Shown: one piece after another, positions 35,789 to 47,250 of the stretch
Layout: every line of letters starts with the position of its first letter
How positions within the stretch are numbered: the stretch's first letter is position 1
Assembly: GCA_020091685.1 (NCBI GenBank)
Contig: CM034595.1
Location: 13,940,525 to 14,004,524 of the forward strand
Length of the DNA stretch: 64,000 nucleotides
Reading direction: 5' to 3'
Source: Lutjanus erythropterus
Lineage: Eukaryota; Chordata; Actinopteri; Lutjaniformes; Lutjanidae
Program-made: the position numbers and the translations under genes
Notes under the pieces: model-generated
The model's database searches: none
The model's input: only the letters and a program-made list of their open reading frames with translations
Told to the model about the DNA's origin: nothing

Positions 35789-36926
35789 CAGGGATGGGTA
35801 TTGGTAGGATTCCACTGGCACCGCTATTGATACCAAAACTTATCCATGCTCTTATCAATACTACTTTCCATAATTTGATGATTATAATATAATTTATAAT
35901 TTGAAAATGTTAACAACCATAAACAATACAAAATTAGTTATCTCCAGTTGTCAGGACAGAGCATCCCTGAACCAACTGTAGTGAAGGGTGGAAAATCTTT
36001 CAAATTAAACTTGCGACAGCCCTGTAATATTATGCTCTTTTATTCCTGTGTTGTTTTCCTCTGTCTGGTGATGGAGGATGGGTTGTATTTGGGTGCCTGA
36101 CTTCTGACGTCCACTGACGAAGCTGTGGCTGCTGTCTGACTGGCACCGTCTATGGGATTATTTAGGCACATAAATTAGAAGTGCTGAAAAACAATGCTTA
36201 CTGTGTCCTGAATGTTACCTTGACTTGACGAGGTCGAAACAGTCGCATTTTTATTTTGGCTAATCCCATCGGCACTGGAGCCTGAAGGCTGTACTGTGGG
36301 CGTAATGTTAAGTTAGCTGCAGCAGCCACTTTGCTAAACCAGTCAAACATACTTCACTGCTTCACATTTACAGAATCACCTGAAGCTGGCAGCTTCATCA
36401 TCATAAGGAAATGGAATTTAAGGAAAAAGGAAAAGGAATTTAAGTTCTTTGTCTTTTCATGCTGATGCACATCCAGTCAAAGTTTTCACCCTCAGGGAAG
36501 CTTGCTTGGTGTTCACGTTGCTAACTTCATGCCTTGGATTTGTGTAATTGCGTCCTCCAACCATTGCAGGGTGCTGTAGGATTCTGGCTTGTGGCATTTA
36601 TATGTTCTGCAGATAGTGCTGAAAGATGACCCTCACTTCTCATTGTGCATTCCTGAGAGTTTGTCATTTTTCACTATATTATGTGCCAAAATGCAAAAGT
36701 AGGAGAGTATTTACAAGTAGAAAACATGTGGGATTGTGGAATTTGACTGGAACGTGGATTAGTCTGATATCCGATAACTGAATTATGCATTACTGGATCA
36801 GACAACTCTAATTAATGTTCCATAAAAACGGATAGCAATGCCTTTGTCCAGGAGCTTATCAATATTTTGGTACTAACCAATCAGGGACCAGTACCTATTT
36901 AGTGCCAACTGTCAATACCCATCCCT
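35789..36926. mobile_element. TIR DNA element with 'CAGGGATGGGTATTG' ends (hAT-like)
   Basis: The left end CAGGGATGGGTATTGG and right end CAATACCCATCCCTA are inverse copies; further inward 'gataccaaaacttatc' is answered by 'gagcttatcaatattttggt'. About 1.14 kb long. This end is common in fish hAT families. I could not identify a clean target duplication or transposase frame. Confidence 0.65.
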
Positions 36927-37099
36927 ACCTACAACATTGTTATTTATTTTAACATGAACATATTCTGAATATACTAAAATAAGTGTTTGACCAGTATGAA
37001 ACAAGAGTAGCTCTATGCTGTGTCTATCAAATATATAAAAGCCACTAATACAATGCAATGTTTCATGTCAAGACAAAATTAGGTGGTGTGAATAATGAC

Positions 37100-37680
37100 G
37101 CCTTGATTGGTATTTAAACATCACAATCTCCTGTTACATCTCAGTTTGAGGACAACTGGTATCAGTGCCGCTCTGGGTTCAAGGAAAGTCTAATTAAGTT
37201 CCTAGACAGTTGGAGTCATATCCCTGCACAGGGACATTGAGACCCAGACTGATCTTCCCCCGAAGACTTGGCTTTCCTGGGCTGGCCCAGTCCATGTCCT
37301 CCACTCTTACTGTACCCCCACCCACCCTTTTCCCGCTCCCCTTCTCCTCCTCCTCATCCCTGCAAATGACCATGATGGGAGGCCATTCATCTCACTCCTT
37401 CGGCCACCACAATGAAATAAATCAAGAATTTTTTCCCCCAAATATAACAATATTTGTATTTGGGGTGGGGCAGACGTAATTGATGACTGCGGCCGTGCTA
37501 ATTAAAAACGACGGAGGTTTCATTAATCTTGGTCATTGGGTAGGGGGGGATAGTAGGGTAGCTGCTACAGCGTTGGCTGGACGGAGGGACAGGGCTGCCT
37601 CCGTCGTCCTCACAGCTCAGGTGACTTGGGCCATTGTTGAACATATTAGCACGGCGAGGTTAATGTAAAACATCAATTAA
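37100..37680. promoter_or_regulatory. Candidate conserved noncoding element pair
   Basis: Unique text with 'aaagtctaattaagttccta', 'gactgcggccgtgctaatta', 'cggaggtttcattaatcttg' and 'cattgttgaacatattagca'. No transposon ends; the ORFs at 37210-37668 have no recognisable domain. Texture-based inference. Confidence 0.4.
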
Positions 37681-37857
37681 TAATCACAACAAAAGTCCAG
37701 AGTACACAAACTCTGTGTCTCTCTACAACACAACTCCAACCAAACAAGACAATAAAGTGAACAATCACACATATTTACTGTCATGTCCTGGCTGAAGAAG
37801 TTAATTGCTTTTCTGACTTGCTTTGTAACAACTTTTGTTTTTTTCTATGCCCCTCTT

Positions 37858-37858
<1 letters not shown>

Positions 37859-37911
<53 letters not shown>

Positions 37912-37955
37912 ATACACATACACATACACATATATACACACACACACACACACAC
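37859..37955. repeat. (CA)n / (CATA)n compound microsatellite
   Basis: CA run interrupted by CATACA and TATA units in its middle. Confidence 0.95.
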
Positions 37956-38039
37956 AGTCATACACTCCTTTGGAGAATTAATTATCAGTCCCACAACTTT
38001 AGCTGCTTCGTCTGTGTTTGCGTAGTCAAAACTATTCAG

Positions 38040-38300
38040 CCACAGAGGACTGGAGTGTCATGGACTCTTCGGAGAAACACAAAATATGAGGTTTTACAAT
38101 CAGAAGATTGTGCACATTTGACATTAAAAAGTCAAAGAAAGTGTGATAATATCAACTGGTTGAAACTAACTACTGAACAGAGGCTAAAAGATCAGTACAT
38201 CCAAAAGTGGCAAAGAGTGTTTCGACTTATGATGTCATGTGATATTTATGTCGAAATTAAGAATATCAAATTGAAAAAGTATTTGGTTTATAAAACCTAA
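38040..38300 (+). pseudogene. LINE reverse-transcriptase C-terminal relic
   Basis: After the CA repeat the frame ending at 38300 reads T-G-V-S-W-T-L-R-R-N-T-K-Y, then W-L-K-L-T-T-E-Q-R-L-K-D-Q-Y-I-Q-K-W-Q, and ends K-L-K-K-Y-L. The pattern 'LxLFxQRLKDxYxQxW … Y … KYL' is one I associate with the extreme C-terminus of fish LINE polyproteins. The preceding catalytic domains are absent, so it is a 5'-truncated dead copy. Its start codon lies in the CA repeat and is meaningless. The match is by eye and could be wrong. Confidence 0.35.
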
Positions 38301-38519
38301 AAGTACAGGCAGGTTATCTGTAATTTTAGAATGAATAACACCAGAATTCCTGTCACTGGAGGAGAGAAAGAACTGGACAGAAACCAAAGGACATGCAACC
38401 TTTCGTATCATATTTTGTTTGAATATACCACAGTATTATTTAAATAGCTCATCTATGTTTGCTGACATGCAGATTTACCTTAAGATCTACAACAAGACAA
38501 ACAGATTCTGTAGCATCGT

Positions 38520-38840
38520 TTAGGTGGGATTTAGATTTGATTATTTTCATGAGTGATTAATCTGTCGATCATTTTTAATTAATTAGTTGTTTGGGCCAGA
38601 AAATGTCAGGAAATGAAAAATGCTTCCCAAAGCACAGGGTGACATCCTCTAATGTCTTGTATTGTCCACAACACAAAGACAGAGAGGAGTAGGACAGAAA
38701 GAAAATATCCATATTTGAGGATGCTGAAATCAGAGAATTTCAACATTTTTTTTATTAAAAAAATAACTCAAAATGATTAATTGATTACCAAAATAGTTGG
38801 CAATTAATTTTGATTAACGATTGATTAATCGATGAATCAC
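38520..38840. mobile_element. hAT-type 'GCTGCAAC' MITE copy, ends eroded
   Basis: 'gattattttcatgagtgatt', 'aatctgtcgatcattttt', 'agttgtttgggccagaaaat', 'aaagcacagggtgacatcct', 'tgctgaaatcagagaatttc' and 'ccaaaatagttggcaattaa' follow the family order exactly. The outermost TIR bases are decayed. Confidence 0.65.
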
Positions 38841-39050
38841 AATGTCTTACATTTTATTTTAAATGCATCCTCTAAGATTCTACAAAATTCACTACATTTT
38901 ACATGTTGTTTAGTTTTATTCAAATGAAATGTATACATTATAAAATGATCATAAAGTGTTTTGTCAATCAGCACCTTTTTCTGACAAAAACAGAAAGTTA
39001 AAAAAAAATTCAAGAATATGAAAAGTGCTACAATCTGGAGCATTTTAAAT

Positions 39051-39320
39051 TAAAGCTGCAACAATTAGTTGATTAATTGATGATTCGATCAAAAGAAAAC
39101 TAGTTGCAAACTATTTTAATAATCAGCGAATCATTTCAAAGCTAAAATATCAAACATTTCCTTTTCAAAGGCTCTTTAAGGATTCAATGCTTTTATTTGT
39201 CATTTATGATAGTAAATGAAGAGTGTTTGGGGTTTGGACAGTTCAATGGACAAAAGAAGCTATTTGAAGGAGTTCTGATGAATGAATTTGATAATGAAAA
39301 TCATCGTTAGTTGCAGACCT
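39051..39320. mobile_element. hAT-type 'GCTGCAAC' MITE copy
   Basis: The left end 'taaagctgcaacaattagtt' and right end 'atcgttagttgcagacct' are inverse. The interior resembles the family but is diverged. It lies 210 bases from the 38520-38840 copy in the opposite orientation. Confidence 0.65.
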
Positions 39321-40279
39321 TCGTTTATTGGTATCATAAGTGTACTTTGATGCCTCAAGTAAATTTCCACGTCTCTGCAGTGACCAGGGTAAAACCACAC
39401 AGAGCTGCGACAAACCAAACACTCAACAGCATCCAGCAAATAAGTCACACCTGAGCATCTACTTAGCAGAAAAGCCGGGAACAGACCATGGAGTTGATAA
39501 AACAGAATCATATTGTTACTGTTGTGCCATTACAGCGCAGACAATTTACTAAGTAGCACCTATGAACGGCGCAGATGGATATCATCATCACTCCGTAATG
39601 GCTTCTACATGTTAATTCACAAGTTTAGCTTCTCCGCCACGACTCCGCCACAGAATAATGGCTAGCCTGCATCTGGTAGAGGCAGTGTAGGGCAGTGTAT
39701 GAAGCATAGAGAGAAACGGAGGGAGAGACAAAGAGAAAGAGGCAGAATTAAACAGAGAGAGAGAGAAAGAGATGGGTGGGTGGGGTGGAAGCAGTAGCAT
39801 ATGGTGCCACGCTGCCATAAACAAGCTTTATGAAAAGACCGGGGACGTTTATTTAATCATGGAATACCTGAGGAATCGCAATGAGACACACACTTTGTCC
39901 CATTATTGTTAGCCCATAAATTTAACTGCTTTACCAGAACGACGAGGAACCTGATACAGCCGCCGAAGACAACGCGGGGAAGCAGGTGAATTTATGTGTG
40001 TGTGTGTGTGTTTGTGAAGTGTCGCAGCTACGGTAAAGAGCGTGTGTGTGTGTGTGTGGTGTTACAGATGAATAGCCATAACTGCTCCACACTGGTATCT
40101 GTGAATCTGCAGACACAGAGTACAAAACAATACACTCTGGAGAGGATCTGGACACACTGCACAGATACAGATGTGTCCCACTGTATTTCTCCATTCCTCT
40201 AATTTTATTCATTCAGCAGTCTCTCTGCATGCGTAAACATTTAGTATTCAAACTCTCAGCACCCCCATTCTCTACAAAG

Positions 40280-40670
40280 TGATCTCTCACAACCTATGTA
40301 AAGAATTAAAACATTTATTAGTGTTTCGACCTCCCAGGTCAGAGAAAAAAAACATAAGCAGAAAATAACAAGGTGGCTCTAAAGGCCCCTCGAGGAAATG
40401 CATTTCTCATTTGTATTGAATTCAAACAGCAGTGGACATCCAAATAGAGCGCTGCACTGCACTCAGGCCATTTCAAACTCAAAGCCAGAATCCAGGAACT
40501 GCATAAAGATAAATGGCAGTGACGAGGAAGGCAAAGAAATAATTAAAAAGCCTTTATTACAGTGGCCAAACCATTACTACATTACTACAGGTCTTCATCA
40601 GGGCTTTGAACAAACAAACAGAGGTAAAGCCTCACCTACATAGTAAAACCAGCCAATGGGAGGCAATCAC
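40280..40670. mobile_element. Possible terminal sequence of the Penelope-like element
   Basis: Contains 'tagtgtttcgacctcccagg' and 'acaggtcttcatcagggctt'. These are the 'cgacctcacaggtc / cttcatcagg' phrases that commonly mark Penelope-like element termini in fish. It lies on the 3' side of the GIY-YIG relic (minus strand), consistent with belonging to it. Low certainty. Confidence 0.3.
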
Positions 40671-40859
40671 ATGACCCAAATAAACATAACACGAGAAAAC
40701 ACAGAAAAGAAGAAACTGGAAATCAAGTCAATTTGCGTTTCACATGTCCATGTCTGTTCAGACCCATAATATGTGCAGGTTTTGCAAAACGGAAGTTCTC
40801 ACTATATCGGCACGTATGACACACGCTGTCTTCACTTGGAGACTATTTTTTACAGAGGA

Positions 40860-41165
40860 CTGATGATGTCACAGTGAGGCTGACCTTTGACCTTGTGGAT
40901 ATAAAATGTCATCACCACATCATTTTATCCTATTAGACATTTGTGTGAAATTTTGTCATAGTTCGTGTATAAATTCTTGAGTTATGGACAAAAACATTTG
41001 TGAGGTCACAGTGGGCTTGGGCTCAGTTCATCCTTGAGTCCAAGTGGACATTTGTGCCAAGTTTGACGGAATATCATCAAAGCGTTCTCGAGCATTCACA
41101 AGAATGGACAGACAGACATACTACCCAAAAACACGAAGCTTCTGGCCACGGCTGTCACCGGTGTG
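40860..41165 (+). mobile_element. Dispersed fish repeat ('gttcatccttgagtccaagt' family)
   Basis: The ordered phrases 'ctgacctttgaccttgtgga', 'atttgtgtgaaattttgtca', 'gttcatccttgagtccaagt', 'gacatttgtgccaagtttga', 'agaatggacagacagacata' and 'ctggccacggctgtcaccgg' are a very common teleost SINE/LINE-tail repeat. No protein. Confidence 0.6.
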
Positions 41166-41340
41166 GAGGCATAGAAATAATTTTCAAAAATCATAAATGG
41201 AAGATAAATATATACATATGTAAGTTTTAAACATAGGCTGAGAAATTTAGGAACCATTATACAATGAAAAATAATAAATCATTACAAGAAAAATACTTTT
41301 ATGGGATTATAATAATAAGAAAAAGATATTTACAAAAAAT

Positions 41341-42120
41341 CTAGGCTATATCTTCATGGAGACCATGATACTGGAAGGCATCCAGTAGATTAATCAAAAA
41401 AGCTTCCCTTTGGTTAAGTTTCTGTATTCTATCTCCCCCTCGACCAAAGGTTCGATATGTTCACTGCCCTCGATGTATAATAAGATATCATTAGCATTGT
41501 GCAACTCACTTACGTGTCCAGCCATGGGGTAGTTGCGCTTCCTAATTCTGATTAGGGACGGGCGATGTGGCCCTAAAATAATATCCTGATATTTCAGGGC
41601 ACTCTGCTGTAATGATCTTGACAATATGACAAAATACTGATAAATGTCTTTGGTTTAGAACTCACAATAGCTGTTGAGCTCTCCTCACGGGATTTTTGGC
41701 TCTTCTCATACTCAATCAGGTGCTTCTTCTTGAATGAGTTTGTTGTACTGCCCCCTTTTGTTGTTCCAGTCTTCCTGCACTTCTTATGTATTACTGTGGT
41801 TTGTTGCTCATCTGATCTTTTGTAACTAAAACACTTCCACACTACTGAAGTCACTGCCATTTTAGTATTTTTAATATTGCCATCATGGTATGATTTTTAT
41901 CATGAAAAAAATATAATAATATATTGTGAATGATACAATTTGATACACCCCTAATTCTGACGACATGTTTATCTCTGGTGAGGCGACCTCTTAAGCATCT
42001 TTTAGTACGGCCAATACAGAAAAAGCCTTCCACACACAGACACGCCAAGCGGTATATACCAAAAGTAGTGTTACAGTCAATAAAATCACTTTGTTTGTAA
42101 CTTCTGATAGTGTTAACATT
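41341..42120 (-). pseudogene. Penelope-like element C-terminal GIY-YIG endonuclease relic
   Basis: On the minus strand, 42120-41954 encodes F-G-I-Y-R-L-A-C-L-C and F-F-C-I-G-R-T-K-R-C-L-R-G-R-L. This is the GIY…(Y/C)IG core of a GIY-YIG nuclease, with the expected R and T residues. After an interrupting insert (41553-41953), 41552-41341 continues with Y-P-M-A-G-H, H-I-E-P-L-V-E-G and R-E-A-F-L-I-N-L-L-D-A-F, ending G-L-H-E-D-I-A then a stop at 41341-41343. That tail (H…IE……L..RE…I..L….…GL.E) is the usual end of Penelope-like reverse transcriptase/endonuclease proteins. The upstream reverse transcriptase is not visible. It is dead: split by an insert and with a frameshift near 41420. Confidence 0.65.
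41553..41953 (-). mobile_element. hAT derivative with a degenerate BED zinc finger, inserted in the Penelope relic
   Basis: The ends TAGGGACGGGCGATG and TGATACACCCCTA are inverse at their tips (TAGGG/CCCTA), and the flanks ATTCTGAT and ATTCTGAC give an 8-bp duplication with one change. On the minus strand 41860-41594 is an ORF beginning M-A-V-T-S-V-V-W-K-C-F-S-Y-K-R-S-D-E, followed by a cysteine-lysine stretch and K-K-H-L-I-E-Y-E-K-S. This matches the BED finger at the N-terminus of hAT transposases, with the first metal-binding cysteine replaced by histidine. The catalytic RNase-H-like core is deleted. It is a 401-bp internal-deletion copy. Confidence 0.65.
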
Positions 42121-42290
42121 AGTGTAATATAACACTTGTCACACACACACGGACTTACAACATGGAACTATGTAACACACCAATACACAAACATGTACTT
42201 GAAAGGTAATAAATACAGTACAAAGAGCTGGTCTGGCACACACAAAAACAATTGGACTGCATGTGCAATTGTGTGTCTGCAAGCATACTT

Positions 42291-42337
42291 TCACACACAC
42301 ACACACACACACATACACACGCACGCACGCACACACA
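42291..42337. repeat. (CA)n / (GCAC)n microsatellite
   Basis: CA run with CATACA and GCACGCAC interruptions. Confidence 0.95.
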
Positions 42338-43479
42338 GCTCTGGGTCAGGGGGACAGCGGTAGCTCAGAGCCAGCTGTGACCTGCCGGTCCAGGTGCTCA
42401 GGAAAACCGCTGTTAACGGCCACGATTGATGATCTAATCAAACTGTCACCACGGCGATCCGCTGCAGGGGGAGGGGAGGCGAGGTGGGGTATGGCGTGGG
42501 TGTGTGTGCGGGAGGGGGCGAGTGGGACTGGGGTGAGAGCAGGTGGGGGAAAATATCCAGGAGGCCTTGTGCATGCTTACCGTTAGCCCAAATTGAGAGT
42601 GACAGTCTCAATAGTGAAAAGGCCTCTTTTTTCCCTCTCTAAGTAATGGAGGAAACAACTCCAGCGCTCTTCCGGAGGATGTCACATAATCAAGGGAGCC
42701 TCCCCAACACTGCCACCCCCCTTTCTGTAACGTCTCGGCTCAAGCAGAGAGTGGGAGGGGGGTTGGCTGGAGACTTTTGGACATGGGGAGATGATGTGGT
42801 ACAGTGCTCGGCCAACAGCCCACACAGAGCTGATTAAAGAGTTCTGCATTGTTTGGTGCTTAACACTCACATCTACCCAAAGTGCTCCAGTAATCATGTA
42901 GACCTGATGTTTGACCTCACGAACCCCAAGTCTATAGCATTTATTCTTAGTGCACTAGTTAGGCCATATTTATCTCTCACTCAGACGCATTCTCACAAAT
43001 ATATTAACTATAATTTATTGGCTTTATATGTCTTGTGTGTGTTGCATGTTTGTCACAAGTGTTTGATAACTACATGTGTGGGATCGTTGCAAAAATGTGT
43101 GTTTATGCATATGCTCTATATTTTGTACATTATATTCTGTGTAACGAATACTGGCTGATGTACAGATATTCCTAGTAGCAGTTTTTCCAACAGACACATT
43201 GGGAACAGGACCACCATGAATGACCTCCAGCTTCACTGTACCTTCACTCAAAATCTACTGATCAATGCAACATTTATGTCAAACTAGAAAATGTTACACT
43301 TCATGACAAATTGTATTCACAACACAAGGTGTTTGCGGGTCCAGACTGACTCACGGTTTGGTCCGGATGTGGACTGAGCTCCAGACTTTGAGAGGTCCTT
43401 ATCCAAACTGTACATGAGGAGATGACAGCGAGAGAAGTGACACCTACAATTTCAATAGTCATTCTTTTTAATTCTCTAC

Positions 43480-43625
43480 AATGACGCACTTCCAGTTAAT
43501 TTCACTGCCGTGAACCAAGACTGTTCTTCATTTTTGCTGGAGACTCACTGGAGGCCTCTGAAGGACCCCTATAGCCTGTTTAAGACCCCGGGCCCCAGAC
43601 CCTTCTTTGGGAACCACTGTCCTGA
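43480..43625. mobile_element. DNA-transposon end fragment ('GGGAACCACTG')
   Basis: Ends 'agacccttctttgggaacca' followed by 'ctgt', the inverse of the CAGTGGTTCCCAAA end of common fish hAT elements, preceded by 'aagaccccgggccccagacc'. The opposite end was not found. Confidence 0.4.
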
Positions 43626-45339
43626 CCTACGATGGATCAATCATATGATGTCCAGCACATGAAAGTACACACAACCCATTTTCATTTTATGAAATAAGGA
43701 AAGCAGAAGTACTTTAAGTTGAAAGGAAAAGCTGAGTGTACAAACATTCTATAAACATATTTAATATTCAATGAAGGACATTTTTGTCAACTTGTCTTTT
43801 TTTTTTTTTTTTTAATATCTCATTTAATATTGTAATGTGGATGTTTTTTTGTGGTATTATTTTTTGGTACTATTACATCCCTAAAGTTTAGGAAAACTTT
43901 CTTAATAATTAGGATATTATTGTAATTGTGTCACATTTTGATTATTTGATCATTTTTGTTTGGGCCACAAATATTTTAATATTTAAGTGATATGGTCACA
44001 GGTAGGTGAGAAAATATTATGCTAAATTGTTAGTCTACGAAATTAAAAAATATATATATAGTGTATGGTGTATGCTTATTGGTTATTTGTGGTATTTTTT
44101 TCAGAAGAGTCCTTAAACATGGACAGAAATAATTGGAAAAAAAGATAATATAATAAAAGTACATCTCAATCTCTCTCGAGTTCCACAGCATATTACTGAT
44201 GCAGTGTGGCCACATGGGAAAATATGATAATATTTCTCTAGTCCACATAAAATAAAATGAATTAAGCCGTTCTATATTTAGCTGAAAAGAGAAAAGTTCA
44301 GGAAGTTGTCCAACTTAATAGTGGCCTTGTTGATCGCTGCCTGTTCTCTGTGTGTGTTAATCACCTTCCCCAGGATATATCCACGACTGCCGCTTGCCCG
44401 TCCAGCTCGCATTAATTTAATCGCTGCTCAGCTAATTCATTGATTAATTGGCTCATTAGTGATGCCTGGCAACATCCATTTCTGCCATGACAGTCTGATG
44501 TTTCAATAGAAAAGAAAAACAGGCTGGCAACAGCCCAGTTTTTCCACAGTCCCACTGTGCATAATGTCCAACCACTGTCAACAGTTAGCCGCACAATTGT
44601 GTCACTGTAGAAGTGGCTGGTTTTGTGCCACAGGATGTGAAATGAATATGAAGGTGAACTGTGCACATTCTCCGTTCTTGTCTGGGTGAGTAATGTCACT
44701 TGGGTTTCGACGGTGGGTGACATCATTCTTAGGGAAAGAAAAACTTCAAAAGCTGGAGGGACTGTTGGAGCTGCACTGCCGGGATGAGGTAGACGCTGTT
44801 ATGGGAAGACAAACTACTGCTGCGGATTTATTCCACAAGTCAAGGTCACGCTGCTCTGACATGACGAGTGGCTTCCAACTCTGGGACGAGCTGTCCACGG
44901 CTAACTAACATTATTATTAGTAATAGGAGCCGATGGGACCCTGCTGCACCCTGCATCAAGGAGCTGGACGTCAGAGTGACCAACAACACGCACCCTCAAT
45001 GGGAGTACTGATGTGACATCAGTGGCCAAACGACACGACCGTAAAGCAGCTAAGACGTACGTGACCTCTGACCTCTCGTCTCCGAGACGCAGGCTCAGAT
45101 TTATAATTGGCATTTTGTCACAGTTGCTGCGACCAGGCTGTGCCTTAACTAATGATGAGTAAGACCACAGGGGTGGACGTTTTAGCATTCAAGTGTGTCA
45201 GCTTTTCAGAGAACCAACATGCTTCCCTCACAGCCCCCCTACCCACAAACACACACACTCCCACAATTCTGCACCATATGCCCATGACAAGTGCATAAAA
45301 ATCGTTCCCAAGCGATAGCACAGGCCAACCCATAAAAAC

Positions 45340-45480
45340 TTAATGCACCTAATTTTCCAGTAATCAAACTTTTATAGACTGCAATGGCTTTTAAACTAAC
45401 AAATTTTAATTATCGCTTAATTTTAACAGCAATATTAACGCGATCCCTCATTCTGAGAGTGTTCATTCTCCATGAAATAT
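45340..45480. promoter_or_regulatory. Candidate conserved noncoding element
   Basis: Unique AT-rich block: 'acttaatgcacctaattttc', 'aaattttaattatcgcttaa' and 'aatattaacgcgatccctca'. No repeat signature. Inference only. Confidence 0.4.
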
Positions 45481-45684
45481 TGAGTAGGATAAACAGCGAG
45501 GCGCTGTCCGCTGGCTCCTGTTCAAACAAGCAGCCAGCAAACACAAAGGTGAGCTAGGGGTCGCTCAGGCCTTGCCAGTACCACGCCGGGACTACGTGCG
45601 CTGCACAGACCTCTGGGAAATGGAGCTTCATGAGTGTAAGCACACAAAATCAGTGTGCTGATGTTGCAATGAGATTACTACACA

Positions 45685-46428
45685 CTCTTACAAATAAAGG
45701 GGCTAAGGAGAACCATAAGAAAAAACCCTTTGTTGATTTCTGGTAGAACCCTTTTATGCGGTTCTATCTTGAACCCAGCCTAAAGGGTCACACCTAGAGC
45801 CACCCTATGAAACATTTGAGGCTCTTTTCCATCAAATTACTTCTGGTTCTTGAATCACTTCTGTTAAAGTTTTTTGGCACCTTGGTGTGAAGCAGATCAC
45901 ATTTCCACCAGCTTTGAGTGGAATCATTTTAATCAAGGATGTCATCAAACAGAGGGCGCTGCACAATGCTCAACAACCTGTAGGATATGACACACCCACG
46001 TTGGTTCACAAGGAAAACCTGCCATGTTTTGATTACAGTTGCACGAAACCAACTTTTCAGATTACGAGCCAATTTATTTTTGGTGGAAATGCTCTGAACG
46101 GTTCAAAATAAGGTGTTCGAACCTGAATGGGGCTGGTTTCTTCTTAGTGGAAAAGGTCCCTCTATGCTGTAATTCTTCCACCTAGAACCCTCTCTGGAGG
46201 TTCTATCCACAACCATTCCACTTTCTAGAATCCACCAAGAGGGATCAAAGGTGTACCTTTTTAAATAAGGGTTTCACCTACAACCCTCTTGATTTCTGAG
46301 GGTTCTACAAAGAGCTATTCTTTAGATCTTGATGGAACCCTTAGTCTTACAAAGCTTGATGAACCATTGTTTCCCAAAAAAAAAGGGGGTTTTCAGAAGA
46401 ACCATTTTGGAACCCTTGTTTCTAAGAG
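45685..46428. mobile_element. GGTTCT/AGAACC foldback element, full-length copy
   Basis: The left end CTCTTACAAATAAAGGGG and right end 'aacccttgtttctaagag' are inverse copies. The inside is a series of AGAACC/GGTTCT words ('ggtagaacccttttatgcgg', 'ccacctagaaccctctctgg', 'gagggttctacaaagagc'). A central section (about 45840-46130) carries other sequence. The smaller relative is nested at 20141-20556. Confidence 0.65.
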
Positions 46429-46989
46429 CGCACAGCATTGATCACTTGTGTATGTTGGTCAGTGGTTACAGTGAGCAGAGTGGGCCCTGGTTTATTCTGT
46501 GTCGTTGCAGTAGTTTTGACATCGATTCAAGCTTTTTTTTGGCAAATAAAAACAAGAAAAACTGATTTCCTTTCATTTTTCCACAATTTCAGGGTATTTG
46601 AATATCCCACAGTGAGTCCACACATCCTTGAATACTTTCAAGTGAATATTTTTCTGCTGCCTTTTCTTTGCTGCTAATCACATCCCTGCTTACAGTACCA
46701 GCAGCATGGGAAGTTATTGACTGCTGCCCTTGGGTGGCTGAAAACTAGGCCTTACCACCCAACACCAAGCCAGAGAGACAAAGTGCTGACACAGGCAGAT
46801 AAGGAGAGGAAGAAAGAGAAAGATTAAAGAGCAGATTCATTATCAATAATTAAGGGAAAGGATTTATTCTAATGAATTAAGGGTTGTCTTTATCTACTCT
46901 TTATCTCCCTATCACACTGCTAACTCTCTCTTTTCCTCCCACACACACCCCCATACACACACGTCCCACACACACACTGGCTCATGGTT

Positions 46990-47250
46990 TTTGTGTGACT
47001 TGACCCCTGCCTGCTCCGTGTGGTCCATATTGCCACCATGCTGGCTCCAGGCAGGGCTCTTCCGCCCCTGCTCCACCCGTCAGGCCTGGACGGTCCCGGC
47101 CCTTGGTGCCGGGGCAATATGGCCGCGCCGCACGGCATGCTGGGACGCGGCTGCGAGCCCAGAGCCCAGCGCTGCAGAGCCAGATGCCCGCTCAGCCGTG
47201 TTCGGCCCCTGGCACAGCAACGTGACCGACCGCAGGAACGTATATATATA
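46990..47250. promoter_or_regulatory. CpG-dense GC-rich island within the intron
   Basis: GC content jumps from AT-rich surroundings, with about 20 CpG dinucleotides in roughly 230 bases ('atggccgcgccgcacggcat', 'gctgggacgcggctgcgagc', 'cccgctcagccgtgttcggc'). ORFs run through it on both strands (plus 46991-47331, minus 47138-46920) because GC-rich DNA has few stops; none has a recognisable domain. It could be an internal or antisense promoter, an unannotated exon, or a GC-rich insert. I see no TATA box. Confidence 0.45.

Noticed and set aside
37783-38025. ORFs rich in Thr-His or Cys-Val across the window (also near 6191-6403, 15167-15361, 32178-32922 and 42136-42363)
   Set aside because: They are translations of CA/GT microsatellites with no domain content.
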